A DNA stretch of 64,000 nucleotides from CAZHPR01 sp964534305 (GCA_964534305.1 CAZHPR010000003.1:9482-73481); one strand, 5' to 3'. Positions 25,975 through 35,437 are shown, counted from the first letter of the stretch. Program-made: numbers and translations. Notes: generated by a model from the letters alone, not told the origin.

Positions 25975-26439
25975 ATGCTTATGATGGCCTCAAGTATTAC
26001 AGGCTTCGGAGCAAACCAAATCCCAGCACCTATACAAGGTGAAGTAATGGAGATAAGAGAAGTTCTTCCAAAAACAAATAAGAAAGAATATATCAACAAG
26101 ACCATTACGGTAGAGGAGTATGTAAGAAATTATTTCTCCGATATACCGGTTCTTGTGGAAGTAGCAAGGTGTGAGTCTCAGTTTAGACAGCACGACAAGG
26201 ATGGCAACATTCTTCGTGGAGTTGTAAACAACCTAGATGTCGGGGTGATGCAGATCAATGAGTATTACCACGAGCACGATTCTGACAAGCTTGGATATGA
26301 TATCAGTACCATAGAAGGGAACACCGCTTATGCGAGACACCTCTATGAGAAATCTGGTCTAAAACCTTGGAAATCATCTTCTCCATGTTGGAGTAAGTCT
26401 ACGGCATATGCTGAGTATAAAGACTTGGCAATGAAGTAA
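25975..26439 (+). CDS. Lytic transglycosylase-like (SLT domain) exported protein
   Basis: 154 residues from the ATG at 25975; the frame is open for 19 more codons upstream (to a TAG at about 25918), so a non-ATG start giving a fuller signal peptide is possible. After a hydrophobic N-terminus the SLT-like core shows the catalytic Glu in VARCESQFRQ and GVMQINEYYHEHD, with NTAYARHLYEKSG further on. Such enzymes cleave peptidoglycan glycan strands. The gene is a single transcription unit with promoter, long leader and terminator. Confidence 0.85.
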   Translation: MLMMASSITGFGANQIPAPIQGEVMEIREVLPKTNKKEYINKTITVEEYVRNYFSDIPVLVEVARCESQFRQHDKDGNILRGVVNNLDVGVMQINEYYHEHDSDKLGYDISTIEGNTAYARHLYEKSGLKPWKSSSPCWSKSTAYAEYKDLAMK

Positions 26440-26446
26440 GAAATAA

Positions 26447-26487
26447 ATATCAAAAGCCCCCGCCGAAAGGTGTGGGGCTTTTGATAT
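26447..26487 (+). terminator. Terminator of the transglycosylase gene
   Basis: Perfect 14-bp stem (26447-26460 with 26474-26487), loop CGCCGAAAGGTGT, with TTTTG in the right arm. Confidence 0.85.
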
Positions 26488-26514
26488 TGACAAATATTGT
26501 GATTGGTGTATAAT
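26487..26514 (+). promoter_or_regulatory. Consensus promoter reading into the sequence gap
   Basis: TTGACA (26487-26492), 16-nt spacer, TATAAT (26509-26514); the next base is N. The transcribed gene is lost in the gap. Confidence 0.88.
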
Positions 26515-26614
26515 NNNNNNNNNNNNNNNNNNNNNNNNNNNNNNNNNNNNNNNNNNNNNNNNNNNNNNNNNNNNNNNNNNNNNNNNNNNNNNNNNNNNNN
26601 NNNNNNNNNNNNNN
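26515..26614. other. Scaffold gap (100 N)
   Basis: Exactly 100 N, the usual placeholder for a gap of unknown length. It is flanked by a promoter on the left and a terminator-like hairpin on the right, so at least one transcription unit is missing here. Confidence 0.99.
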
Positions 26615-26660
26615 GCGGCGCCACTACCCAAGGGTAGGGGTGCCGCTATTCGTTTTTATA
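26615..26660 (+). terminator. GC-rich hairpin at the right edge of the gap
   Basis: The 15-nt left arm (26615-26629) pairs with 26632-26646 with two mismatches, followed by TATTCGTTTTTA. It probably ends the transcript begun at 26487-26514. On the minus strand it could also be a leader hairpin behind TATAAA. Confidence 0.6.
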
Positions 26661-26850
26661 GTACCTGTGGATAACTGTAGTAGGATGGTTTACTAACGTC
26701 GCACAATATATCTTTGGTCATTCAATTATTTAAATAAAGCTTTTATATAAATGCTTGGGCCCACTTGTCTGTCTCTACCACTTCCCTACACCTTCACTAA
26801 ATTTTTGGAGTAAATATTTTCTATTACAAAATATTTTTTGTCTCTCCCCT
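26661..26850. other. Noncoding stretch right of the gap, no feature recognised
   Basis: 190 bp, AT-rich, without an ORF that looks coding or a clear hairpin. It is the 3' flank of the minus-strand operon ending at 26851. Confidence 0.6.
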
Positions 26851-27105
26851 TTAGGATCTGTTTAGTAAATTTTTTATAAACCCAAATACAAATTCAAATG
26901 TCTTTATGAGTACATCCTTGTACTTGTTCCAACCATAGGTTCCGAGCTCATATATCTTGTCTAGCACGATTTTGAACTTGCCCTCTGAAAGCAGCCCAAC
27001 AATATCAAAGTCAAAGGTGTACTTGAGCAGTACCAGAGCTGCCACAACCATAAGTATAATTTTTACAAATCCATTTTCTTTATTACCGTTGTTAGTGTAC
27101 TTCAT
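26851..27105 (-). CDS. Small membrane protein of unknown function (84 aa)
   Basis: 84 residues with one hydrophobic helix (about 13-28: FVKIILMVVAALVLLKY) and an amphipathic C-terminal half rich in Lys, Phe and Tyr. It begins 12 nt after the M23 peptidase stop and is the last gene of the cell-wall operon, suggesting a helper role in wall remodelling. No SD visible. Confidence 0.65.
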   Translation of the reverse strand: MKYTNNGNKENGFVKIILMVVAALVLLKYTFDFDIVGLLSEGKFKIVLDKIYELGTYGWNKYKDVLIKTFEFVFGFIKNLLNRS

Positions 27106-27117
27106 AAAAATTTTTAT

Positions 27118-28383
27118 TTAGAAATATAACATAGGATCAAGGTAAGCATTCTTGTCTGCGACTGGAATGTCTACGTTTTTGCAGTTTCTACTAGAGGAGT
27201 ATCTCTGGATCTCAACTCCTTGGCTGGCGTAGAGAGTAAGGTGTAGGTGTGGACCCGTCGCATATCCTGTTTGTCCGCTGTAGCCAATTATTTCTCCTTC
27301 ATTAACACTCTGGCCCGAGTTAACCTTGATAAGGTCTAGGTGCGCATATAGGCTTGTAAGACCGTTTGGGTGCTTGATCAGGACCCATTTACCATAAGAG
27401 TAGCATCCTCTCTGGGCATCGGTGTTGCCGGCACCTTGTATGACTCCGTCTAGCACGGCCTTTACAGGAGTGCCTCTGCTTGCTCGAAAGTCTACTCCGT
27501 TGTGGGTACCTGAGGTATAAAGTCTTTTGGAATCTATTGTTTTGCCGAATGGTTGGGTCACAAATATATTATCGAGTGGCCAAGCCAGGATACCCTTTTT
27601 GCCAGAAGGAAAGCTTGCTGGATCTATTGTTCTTTTTAGTTCTGACTCAAACTGGAATAGTTCTTTTTCAAACTGCTCTTTTTGTGCCTGTTTTTCGGCT
27701 AGGAGCCTTTTGTATTCACTCTCTTTGTTTTTTGTTGCTGTAAGTAATGTGCTTTTTTCTTTCTTGTTTATTTCTAGTATTTTGTTTTTGTCGCCAAGCT
27801 CTGATTTGAGTCCTAGTAAGTTGTTTTTTTCTGTCTCTTTCACTTCTTTTCTTTGGGATATCTGGTTTTTATAGTCGGTTAGTTCTACTGTCCTTTCTCT
27901 GACATTTTGCTGGAATTGGTTTAAAGTTTCTACTTCGTTTAGTATCTCAGAAAGGCTTTTGTTTGATAAGAAGCTTTCTATAATAGAGCTATTATCGTTT
28001 TCGTTGATACTACTTATGACCTTTGCTATTGCTGAGACATTATTGTCGATCTTTGATTCCAGTATCTTTATTTCCTCATCCAACTGTTCTATTGTTAGGT
28101 TTGTTTTTTGTATAGTTGTCTCTGTCTTTTTTATTTCTGTGGTTATTTTTTGTTTGCTAACGTCTAAGGTTTTGATCGCACTTTGAAGTGTTTTTGCTTC
28201 GCTGCTGACGACCTCAACTTCTTTTGAATATTTTTTTATCTCTTCATCCAGTTGTTTGATTACTTGGTTGTGATTGTCTATCTTTTCTTTTATAACCTCT
28301 ATATTTTGTGAAAAAACTTTGCCGTGAGGAATGACGGTTAATACAAAAGATATTAAAATTATAAAGTAAAGATATTTTCTCAT
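27118..28383 (-). CDS. EnvC-like murein hydrolase (coiled coil plus M23 peptidase domain)
   Basis: 421 residues: signal peptide (about 1-25), a very long charged coiled coil (about 28-255), then an M23/LytM domain with HNGVDF (about 294, zinc ligands His and Asp) and GPHLHL (about 375). All zinc ligands are present, so it may be an active endopeptidase, unlike the degenerate EnvC activators. It probably cuts peptide cross-links at the septum. It lies 7 nt after gltX in the mur/fts operon. Confidence 0.9.
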   Translation of the reverse strand: MRKYLYFIILISFVLTVIPHGKVFSQNIEVIKEKIDNHNQVIKQLDEEIKKYSKEVEVVSSEAKTLQSAIKTLDVSKQKITTEIKKTETTIQKTNLTIEQLDEEIKILESKIDNNVSAIAKVISSINENDNSSIIESFLSNKSLSEILNEVETLNQFQQNVRERTVELTDYKNQISQRKEVKETEKNNLLGLKSELGDKNKILEINKKEKSTLLTATKNKESEYKRLLAEKQAQKEQFEKELFQFESELKRTIDPASFPSGKKGILAWPLDNIFVTQPFGKTIDSKRLYTSGTHNGVDFRASRGTPVKAVLDGVIQGAGNTDAQRGCYSYGKWVLIKHPNGLTSLYAHLDLIKVNSGQSVNEGEIIGYSGQTGYATGPHLHLTLYASQGVEIQRYSSSRNCKNVDIPVADKNAYLDPMLYF

Positions 28384-28390
28384 TGATATT

Positions 28391-29731
28391 TTATTTCAAA
28401 ATTTCCAGAGACTCCTGTATTCTTCTCTGACTCTCTTCTTTGCCCAATATCCGCAGTAGGGTGAATGGATCCGGCGATTTTTCTTTGCCAGATAGGGAAT
28501 ATCTAAGAGGCCAAAGGACATCCCCTTTCCCCTCTTTTTCTGCATACTCACTTATTTTGTCAGCGATTTTTTCTTCCGGTTCTTCTTGTATTATTTTGAG
28601 TAAGGTTTCCAGTGATTCCACCGTCTTTTCTTTTGTTGATTTTTTCCAGGCAATTTTTTCTTTATCTAATTCTGGTTTTTCAAAAAGATAATCATATTCT
28701 CCAGAATCCAGAGCCTCCCCTACCTCACCCCACCGATGTATCCTTTCAATAAAAATTGAAAAAAGATTTTTCATAAACTCTTTATCATTTTTTTTCTCAC
28801 TATCCTTCCATTTTGTTTTTAGAAATTGAGAATTAAAAATCTCAAATTGTTTATCCTCAGGGATTCTAAGTAGGTGTTCTTTGTTTATCCAGTTTAGTTT
28901 TTCTACATTGAATATTGCCCCCTTCTTCTGAACTCTTTCTAGTGAGAATTCTTTTATCAGTTCATTGATTGTAAAAATCTCCTTTTCTGTACCAGGATTC
29001 CAACCCAAAAGAGAGAGGAAGTTTATCATTGCCTCTGGTAGGTAGCCTTTGTTTTTGTAATAATCTAGCGACACCGATTCGCCGTGTTTTCTTTTTGACA
29101 ACTTTGATCTGTCCTCAGCGAGCACGAGTGGCAAATGGGCGTATATTGGTCTTGGGGCACCCAGAGCTTCCTGGATTAGTATTTGTCTTGGGGTATTTGA
29201 TATACCGTCTTCTCCTCTTATTACATGTGTGACACCAGATTCAAAGTCATCTATTACTACTGAGAGGTGGTATACGGGTTCGTTGATATTCCTAGCAATA
29301 ATAAAATCACCCAACTCTTCTGTATTGAATGCGACCTCGCCTCGTATCAGGTCGTCGAATTTGATATCAACATTCGGGTTTCTAAATCTCACTACTTCTC
29401 TGTTTGGACCTTCGGGTTCTTCTGATATGTAGGCCTTCCCATCTTCGATTAGTTTATTTAGATATTTTTTGTAGACTTCCGTTCTTTCTGATTGTCTCCA
29501 CATTTCTCCTTGCCATTCAATACCGAGCCAAGTCAGACCGTCAATGATATTTTTTTCATACTCTGGTTTTGATCTCTCCTTATCGGTATCTTCCATTCTA
29601 AGGATCATTTTTCCGTTATTTTGTTTTGCAAAAATATAGTTAAATAGGGCGGTGCGAACATTACCAACATGCAAAAGGCCTGTTGGAGAAGGAGGATATC
29701 TAACTATTATTTTTTGATTATTTTCTGACAT
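28391..29731 (-). CDS. gltX: Glutamyl-tRNA synthetase
   Basis: 446 residues, slightly short for bacterial GluRS. RYPPSPTGLLHVGNVRTALFN holds the HIGH motif (HVGN) and KLSKRKHG the KMSKS motif; LRMEDTDKERS is also diagnostic. It charges tRNA-Glu, possibly also tRNA-Gln. It starts 5 nt after murG, an unusual wall-operon neighbour. Confidence 0.95.
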   Translation of the reverse strand: MSENNQKIIVRYPPSPTGLLHVGNVRTALFNYIFAKQNNGKMILRMEDTDKERSKPEYEKNIIDGLTWLGIEWQGEMWRQSERTEVYKKYLNKLIEDGKAYISEEPEGPNREVVRFRNPNVDIKFDDLIRGEVAFNTEELGDFIIARNINEPVYHLSVVIDDFESGVTHVIRGEDGISNTPRQILIQEALGAPRPIYAHLPLVLAEDRSKLSKRKHGESVSLDYYKNKGYLPEAMINFLSLLGWNPGTEKEIFTINELIKEFSLERVQKKGAIFNVEKLNWINKEHLLRIPEDKQFEIFNSQFLKTKWKDSEKKNDKEFMKNLFSIFIERIHRWGEVGEALDSGEYDYLFEKPELDKEKIAWKKSTKEKTVESLETLLKIIQEEPEEKIADKISEYAEKEGKGDVLWPLRYSLSGKEKSPDPFTLLRILGKEESQRRIQESLEILK

Positions 29732-29736
29732 AAATA

Positions 29737-30870
29737 TTATTCTAATTTCTCATGAGACATCGCAATAGCAAGTATTTCTTTTGCGATCAAATCTGCCGCA
29801 TCCGGTTTGAAGAAGTTTTTGGCTGCTTCCGCCATATTATTTTTTGTTTGGTCATTTAGTATTATTCTTTTTATTTCTGATATCAGAATATGTGTTTTTA
29901 GGTTTTCTTCTTTTATAACAGAACAAGCGCCACTCTCGGCATACTCAAAAGCATTTCTTACTTGATGGTTTTGGTTTGAGTCGGTAATTGGAATTATGAT
30001 TGAAGGTTTGCCCCAAGATGCGATCTCAAATATTGTTGAGCCCGCCCTACTTATAACCAAGCTACTGCACCCAGAAGCCATTCTCATTTCAAGATTGTTT
30101 AAATAAGGGAACGGCTTGTATCTACTCCTGTATTTACTCTCCAAAAGTATTGAGTCAGCTGCTTCCTTGATAACCTGAAAATGATTTTGGCCAGTCTGAT
30201 GAATTATCTGAAAATCTTTCAAAAGGTCTACCAACGAATCAAGGATCGCGTTGTTTATTATCTCAGCTCCTTGAGAGCCGCCAAGTACTAGTATGGTCGG
30301 GATACTTTGATCGAGGTTAAAAAATTCAAACGCAGAATTTTCGATTGTTTGTAGGTGCTCTTTTATTATCGGTTGTCCTGTATAGGCGACTCTATCAGCT
30401 GGAAAATGAGAAGCTGCTTCTTTGTAAGATATAGCAATCCTTCTTGCAAACTTGCCGGCCCACTTGTTTACCCTGCCTGGTACGGTGTCGGACTCGTGTA
30501 TAAACACAGGAATTCTAAGTATCCTTGCCGCCATAACTACTGGGAAGCTGCCGTAGGCGCCCTTACTAAAGACCACATCAGGAAATATATTAAAAACTTC
30601 TAGTACCGCGAGGAACACTCCCCAGGCCATCTTGAAGAGATCAAAGAAATTCATAATAGAAAAATACCTACGCATTTTTCCTGCGGTTACTTTCCGGTAT
30701 TCAATATTGTGGTCGTAGAGTAGTCCCGGATTATATGCGTTTGGCGAAAGGAAATAGAGTTTTGGAGTGATCAGTTTGTTTTCTTTTGAAATTTTCTCTA
30801 TTGATTCTGCAACGGCTATAATCGGATAAAAGTGCCCACCACTTCCTCCACCAGTAAAAACTATTTTCAT
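29737..30870 (-). CDS. murG: UDP-GlcNAc transferase MurG
   Basis: 377 residues of the GT28 fold. N-terminal TGGGSGGHFYP loop, FSKGAYGSFPVV, and C-terminal ISRAGSTIFEIASWGKPSIIIP with the UDP-GlcNAc pocket. It makes lipid II from lipid I at the inner face of the membrane. The start is 2 nt after the ftsW/rodA stop. Confidence 0.96.
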   Translation of the reverse strand: MKIVFTGGGSGGHFYPIIAVAESIEKISKENKLITPKLYFLSPNAYNPGLLYDHNIEYRKVTAGKMRRYFSIMNFFDLFKMAWGVFLAVLEVFNIFPDVVFSKGAYGSFPVVMAARILRIPVFIHESDTVPGRVNKWAGKFARRIAISYKEAASHFPADRVAYTGQPIIKEHLQTIENSAFEFFNLDQSIPTILVLGGSQGAEIINNAILDSLVDLLKDFQIIHQTGQNHFQVIKEAADSILLESKYRSRYKPFPYLNNLEMRMASGCSSLVISRAGSTIFEIASWGKPSIIIPITDSNQNHQVRNAFEYAESGACSVIKEENLKTHILISEIKRIILNDQTKNNMAEAAKNFFKPDAADLIAKEILAIAMSHEKLE

Positions 30871-30872
30871 AT

Positions 30873-31973
30873 TTATTTTGATGTTCTAGATATGTTCATC
30901 ACGATAGCCGCTTCGATAAGTGTGATAAACAGTGCCGTACCACCGTGGCTTATAAAAGGCAAAGGTATCCCCGTAAGAGGTAGAATACCGAGCATCCCGC
31001 CCATATTTACAAATGCTTGGGATACTATAAGTATAACAATTCCAAGTGCGAGCAGTCTACCGAAGTCGTCGCTTGCTTTTGAGGCTATTTTGAGCCCTTG
31101 TAAGCTAAACATGACAAATATACCTATTATAGATACAGTACCAACAAAACCGAATTCTTCTGCTGCCACAGCAAAAACTGAGTCGCCTATTGGTTCTGGA
31201 AGGTAGTGAAATTTTTGGACACTTTGACCAAATCCCCTACCCCAAACTCTACCAGAACCTATTGCAATAAGTGATTGATTTAGTTGGTAGCCGGTGGTCT
31301 TGGTATTGATTGATGGATTGAGCATCACCTCGATTCTCTGCCTTATATAAGGTCGTAAAGTTGCGAGCAACAACAAAACCGCTACACCGGAAATTATTAT
31401 AAATAATATATGTTTCCACTTTGCTCCCGCAGCAATATACATCGCAAGGGCTGCAAAAATAATAACTGCAAAAGTGTCTGTGTCTGGTTGGGCAAGGAGT
31501 ATTAATCCAACGATTCCAGAGAATATCAAAAAAGGCAAAAGACCCCATCTTAGCTCGGATGTTTTTGTTTTTATGGACGAGAGCCAGGCAGCATAGTAGC
31601 TAATAAAACCTATTTTTAAAATTTCTGCTGGCTGGAAACTTATAAAACCCAAATTAATCCAACGTCTTGCTCCGCCGTGCTCAATACCTATACCAGGGAT
31701 AAATACCGCAAGCGTTAGGAGTATTCCCACTATAAAAATTATTAATGAATATTTTCTCCAGACGTGATAATCAAGTCTGGCGACAATAATTGCACCGATT
31801 GATCCGAGGAACAAGCCATAGAAGATCTGACTAAATGCCACGTTTGAAAACTTTATCTCATTTCTTGCCAAGACCCCTAGCGAGGCTGAGCTAAATATAA
31901 AAAAACCACCTATGACTAAAACAAGGGTCCAAAAAAGGAAAGATTTGTTTATCTTGAGAATCTTCTTTACCAC
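30873..31973 (-). CDS. SEDS-family peptidoglycan glycosyltransferase (FtsW/RodA)
   Basis: 366 residues with about 10 membrane helices. GIEHGGARRWINLGFISFQPAEILKI and the C-terminal PLTGIPLPFISHGGTAL are SEDS signatures. Position between mraY and murG favours FtsW. It polymerises lipid II with a class B PBP, none of which is in the window. Confidence 0.92.
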   Translation of the reverse strand: MVKKILKINKSFLFWTLVLVIGGFFIFSSASLGVLARNEIKFSNVAFSQIFYGLFLGSIGAIIVARLDYHVWRKYSLIIFIVGILLTLAVFIPGIGIEHGGARRWINLGFISFQPAEILKIGFISYYAAWLSSIKTKTSELRWGLLPFLIFSGIVGLILLAQPDTDTFAVIIFAALAMYIAAGAKWKHILFIIISGVAVLLLLATLRPYIRQRIEVMLNPSINTKTTGYQLNQSLIAIGSGRVWGRGFGQSVQKFHYLPEPIGDSVFAVAAEEFGFVGTVSIIGIFVMFSLQGLKIASKASDDFGRLLALGIVILIVSQAFVNMGGMLGILPLTGIPLPFISHGGTALFITLIEAAIVMNISRTSK

Positions 31974-32028
31974 CTAGCTATTTTATAACATTTTGACTCT
32001 AACCCCTATACTCATCGTGGGGGCAAAA

Positions 32029-33111
32029 CTACCCGATTAGGGCGAGGGTGATACCTAGAATTGCACAGACTGTTGAGAAGACCCAATAACGCATTACTAC
32101 TTTATAGGATGGCCAGCCGATTGCCTCAAAATGGTGGTGCAGAGGAGCGACGAGAAAAACTTTTTTACCCCTAAACTTTTTGGAAGCAATCTGGATAATG
32201 TTTGAGGCGACAGTGACGACAAGAGGTAGGGCGATTATAGGAAGTACAAAGATACCAAAACCATCGCCGAGTGAATCGGTCATAAAGGCGACTATTCCCA
32301 AGGTAAGCGTCAGACCCATCATCCCGGTATCAGACATATAGTAGCGTGCAGGAGGGATGTTGAACCAAAGAAAGGCAAGGATTGCCCCGAGGACCGTGGC
32401 ACAAAATGCGGCGAGGTCGTATTGTTGTTGATAAAAGGCGATACCTCCATAAGCAGCAAACATAGAAGCAAAGACTCCCCCCGAGAGTCCGTCTATACCG
32501 TCTATCACTCCCCCAGCATAGATAGCGAGTATTGTTATTATGAAAAATGGAATAAAAAGTAGCCCCAAATTTATTTCTGGCAAAAGTCTACCCGTGCTTC
32601 CTATCGTGCTTACGTCGAGCTTGAAATAAAACCAGAGAGCACAGAGAAGAGAGATGAAGACGACGACCCCGAGTCTCTTTTTTAGAGAAAGTCCCCCACC
32701 TACATAACTACCCGCTGGCACCTCTCTGGTGACGAGGTAATCATCGATAAGCCCTACCAAACCGCCTAGTATGAGAGTCGCTAGAGGTATCCATGTTTGA
32801 TTACGAGAGAGAAAATCAAGGTTGATCAGTGTTTCTCCGCTTACAAATTCTGCAAGAAGCCAGATGATCGAGACTGTGATAAAGGTTGATCCCCAAACTA
32901 TTATTCCTCCCATTCGTGGGGTCTTTTTTATTTCATCTTTGTGAAGAGAAGCGGATATAACAGCATCCTTTCCGTCTATTGTCTTTTTGACACTACTCTT
33001 TTTCCACATCTTGTTTCGATACAGAAAGTTTGTAAGGGGCGGAGTCATAAATATCCCGAGTATGAAAGCGAGAACTGATGGCAAAAATACTTTTACAATA
33101 TCTATTATCAT
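32029..33111 (-). CDS. mraY: Phospho-MurNAc-pentapeptide transferase MraY
   Basis: 360 residues, about 10 helices. TPRMGGIIVWG, GLIDDYL (Asp pair), DGIDGLSGGV and APLHHHFE are the MraY active-site motifs. It transfers phospho-MurNAc-pentapeptide to undecaprenyl phosphate, giving lipid I. It starts 1 nt after dacA ends. Confidence 0.96.
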   Translation of the reverse strand: MIIDIVKVFLPSVLAFILGIFMTPPLTNFLYRNKMWKKSSVKKTIDGKDAVISASLHKDEIKKTPRMGGIIVWGSTFITVSIIWLLAEFVSGETLINLDFLSRNQTWIPLATLILGGLVGLIDDYLVTREVPAGSYVGGGLSLKKRLGVVVFISLLCALWFYFKLDVSTIGSTGRLLPEINLGLLFIPFFIITILAIYAGGVIDGIDGLSGGVFASMFAAYGGIAFYQQQYDLAAFCATVLGAILAFLWFNIPPARYYMSDTGMMGLTLTLGIVAFMTDSLGDGFGIFVLPIIALPLVVTVASNIIQIASKKFRGKKVFLVAPLHHHFEAIGWPSYKVVMRYWVFSTVCAILGITLALIG

Positions 33112-33112
33112 C

Positions 33113-34078
33113 TTAGTTTTTGTTATTTGAAGATTCCAAGTCTAATGATTGCATAGTCGCTCCTACTAATTTGAGCACATCAGAAAACCTGCCTCCCTCA
33201 CTTGAACCCAGGACACTAACGATAATGGGTCTGTTTAGCCCAGGATCAAAGGCGATAACCAGATTACCTCCTGCAAGGTCTGTAAAGCCGGTTTTTGAGG
33301 CAATCATATTTGGTATTTGGTCAACGAATTTGTTTGTGTTTTCGGCCATATAAGCCTTCTGACTACTGAGGAAACCAAGAACATCGTATTTTGTAGCGTC
33401 CAATAGCCCCGGATGATTTTTTAAGGTGTATTCAAAAAGTTTTGCCATATCTTCTGCTGATCCGTAAGCACCACCCTTTTCTAGAGATCTGTCCAAGCCG
33501 TGTTCATTAAAAAATCGAGTGTTCAGAAGACCTATTCTCTTTGCTTCTTGATTCATAAGCGAGACAAAAAGATTTTCTTCCTTACCACCAGCTTCTAGTC
33601 CGAATACTGATATAGCAGAAGCTGCGGCTAGAGCCTTGGCTCCGTCGTTGGAAGAAGTAAGGAGTGTAAAATCAAGTAGATCTTTTATTTTCCACCTCTC
33701 TCCTGGTACAAGACCAGAATCTCCATCCGGAGTTAAATAGTCTTGGGTTATTACGACTTCCCTATCTGATCCAACGGATTCCTTTGTTGTTAGGGCGGTC
33801 ATTACTTTTGTAAGGGATGCCAAAGGTAAAGGCTGACTAGAATTTTTTGAGTATAGTACTCGGTTGTTTATCAAATCCAAAACAAAAGCCGACTTGGCTT
33901 CAAGAGCTATACCTTGATAAGGATCAGGCTTTTGGGAGACTGCCTCTTTTGAAGCGAATGTTTCTTTTTCGTTTTGTATCAAAACTAGAAAGCAAATAAC
34001 AGAAAGCAGGCTGAGCACCAAGAGCGCAGAGACAAAGCTTTTTGTCCTTTTTTCTATTGAAAATAAGTATTCTTTCAT
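33113..34078 (-). CDS. D-alanyl-D-alanine carboxypeptidase (DacA/PBP5-like)
   Basis: 321 residues. N-terminal membrane helix (about 17-33), then S11 motifs: SLTKV (SxxK, nucleophile Ser), SSNDGA (SxN) and KTGFTDLAGGN. The PBP5 C-terminal beta domain and amphipathic anchor are absent; the N-terminal helix anchors it instead. It trims terminal D-Ala from stem peptides. Its start overlaps scpB by 4 bp (translational coupling). Confidence 0.92.
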   Translation of the reverse strand: MKEYLFSIEKRTKSFVSALLVLSLLSVICFLVLIQNEKETFASKEAVSQKPDPYQGIALEAKSAFVLDLINNRVLYSKNSSQPLPLASLTKVMTALTTKESVGSDREVVITQDYLTPDGDSGLVPGERWKIKDLLDFTLLTSSNDGAKALAAASAISVFGLEAGGKEENLFVSLMNQEAKRIGLLNTRFFNEHGLDRSLEKGGAYGSAEDMAKLFEYTLKNHPGLLDATKYDVLGFLSSQKAYMAENTNKFVDQIPNMIASKTGFTDLAGGNLVIAFDPGLNRPIIVSVLGSSEGGRFSDVLKLVGATMQSLDLESSNNKN

Positions 34079-34611
34079 TCCTCTTTTTCTATATTTTCCA
34101 GCTTATCTTTTAGGATATCATATTCTGGCAATTCTTCCTTATTTCTAATACCTAGGTGTGCAAATAGGGATATTGTCGGCCTATAGACCAAAAGCCGCTT
34201 GTCTTGGTCGCTCTGGACCCTCTCTACAAGCCCCCTGATGGTCAGATTTCTAAGGATAAAAGATGAATTGACGCCTCTTATATAATCTATCTCTCTGCGA
34301 GAGACTCCCCCTTTATAAAGGATTATAGAGAGGGTCTCAAGACCAGCTTTCCCTATCTCACTACTCATTTCGTCTCTTGCGATTTTTTCTAAGAGGTCGC
34401 TATTTTCTGGACTTGTCGCCAGAGATATTTCGTTGTTGGTTTCTATAATACAAAGACCACTGTTTTCTAGTCTTTGTTTCAACTTGGCTACTCCGGATCT
34501 TATTTCGTCCTCTTTTGATTCCAAAATTTTTGTCAACTTACTTATTTCGATTGGTTCATTTTTGTAAAAGAGTACCGCTTCTATTTTTTTGTCCAAATTT
34601 TCTTGATTCAT
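34075..34611 (-). CDS. scpB: Segregation and condensation protein ScpB
   Basis: 178 residues with two winged-helix domains; LSIILYKGGVSRREIDYIRGVNSSFILRNL is the ScpB second-domain signature. Binds ScpA and the SMC complex to compact DNA. It lies 9 nt downstream of scpA; no smc gene is in the window. Confidence 0.94.
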   Translation of the reverse strand: MNQENLDKKIEAVLFYKNEPIEISKLTKILESKEDEIRSGVAKLKQRLENSGLCIIETNNEISLATSPENSDLLEKIARDEMSSEIGKAGLETLSIILYKGGVSRREIDYIRGVNSSFILRNLTIRGLVERVQSDQDKRLLVYRPTISLFAHLGIRNKEELPEYDILKDKLENIEKEE

Positions 34612-34620
34612 TGGCTATAT

Positions 34621-35349
34621 TTATCTATAACTTGGTAGTCCGATATTTTCGGTTTCCATCGTTATGTCGTCAAAGTGATTTTCTTGGCTTACTCGCAAAC
34701 TCCCTCTTTTTACCAGCTCTAGCATTGCAAGGAAGCTTACGATCACATTTACCTTCTCGGTCTGTCCCATTTTAGCAAAGCTTTTAAAGCTTGTCCGTAG
34801 ACCCTCCTCTATTCTCTTGGATAAATTATCCATAACTTCTTCAAGGCTTATAACCTTGGCAACGGTTACCTTGTCTAGCTTTACTTCTTTTGGAATATTG
34901 TTCAGGACTTGGAGCAGGGAGTCTTTTAGGTTTTCTGAAGTTATTTCACTTGTTGGCGCAAAAAAAATTTTTCTATTTTTACTCTCCTCTGCGAAGTATA
35001 GGAAAGAACCAAAAATTTTTTGTATTTTTTGTGAGATGTCTTTGTATTTTTTGTACAGCTCCAATCTTTCTTCTAGCTTGTCTATGCTCTGCTCCTCTTC
35101 TTGTGTTAGCTCTAGGTTTGGGAGAAGAGATTTTGATTTTATAAGTAACAAAGTGGAGGCAATAAGCAAAAAGTCAGCGCTATCTCCTATGGGGAAATCT
35201 TCAAAACCCTTTGTGTACTCTATAAATTCATCAGCGACTTGAGAAAGGGAGACGTCGCTTATGTGTAGCTTTCTCTTTTCTACTAGTTCTAAAAGCAGGT
35301 CCAAAGGACCCTCAAATTCTCCTGCCTTTATTCTAAAATCTTGATCCAT
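34621..35349 (-). CDS. scpA: Segregation and condensation protein ScpA (kleisin)
   Basis: 242 residues. The N-terminus GEFEGPLDLLLELVEKRKLHISDVSLSQVADEF is the classic ScpA motif; a C-terminal winged helix (SFLAMLELVKRG) binds the SMC head. First gene of the nine-gene minus-strand operon running to 26851. TAGAAT (35357-35362, minus strand) is 7 nt before the ATG, so the operon mRNA is probably leaderless. Confidence 0.94.
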   Translation of the reverse strand: MDQDFRIKAGEFEGPLDLLLELVEKRKLHISDVSLSQVADEFIEYTKGFEDFPIGDSADFLLIASTLLLIKSKSLLPNLELTQEEEQSIDKLEERLELYKKYKDISQKIQKIFGSFLYFAEESKNRKIFFAPTSEITSENLKDSLLQVLNNIPKEVKLDKVTVAKVISLEEVMDNLSKRIEEGLRTSFKSFAKMGQTEKVNVIVSFLAMLELVKRGSLRVSQENHFDDITMETENIGLPSYR

Positions 35350-35409
35350 GAGTCAAATTCTATCAAAAAATACTCAAAAATACTTTGTTTACGATATAAA
35401 CAGTTTGTC

Positions 35410-35437
35410 TTGATTTAGTATATAGATTTTGTAATAT
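35410..35437 (+). promoter_or_regulatory. Promoter of the candidate ncRNA
   Basis: TTGATT (35410-35415), 16-nt spacer, TAATAT (35432-35437), pointing away from scpA. Confidence 0.6.
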
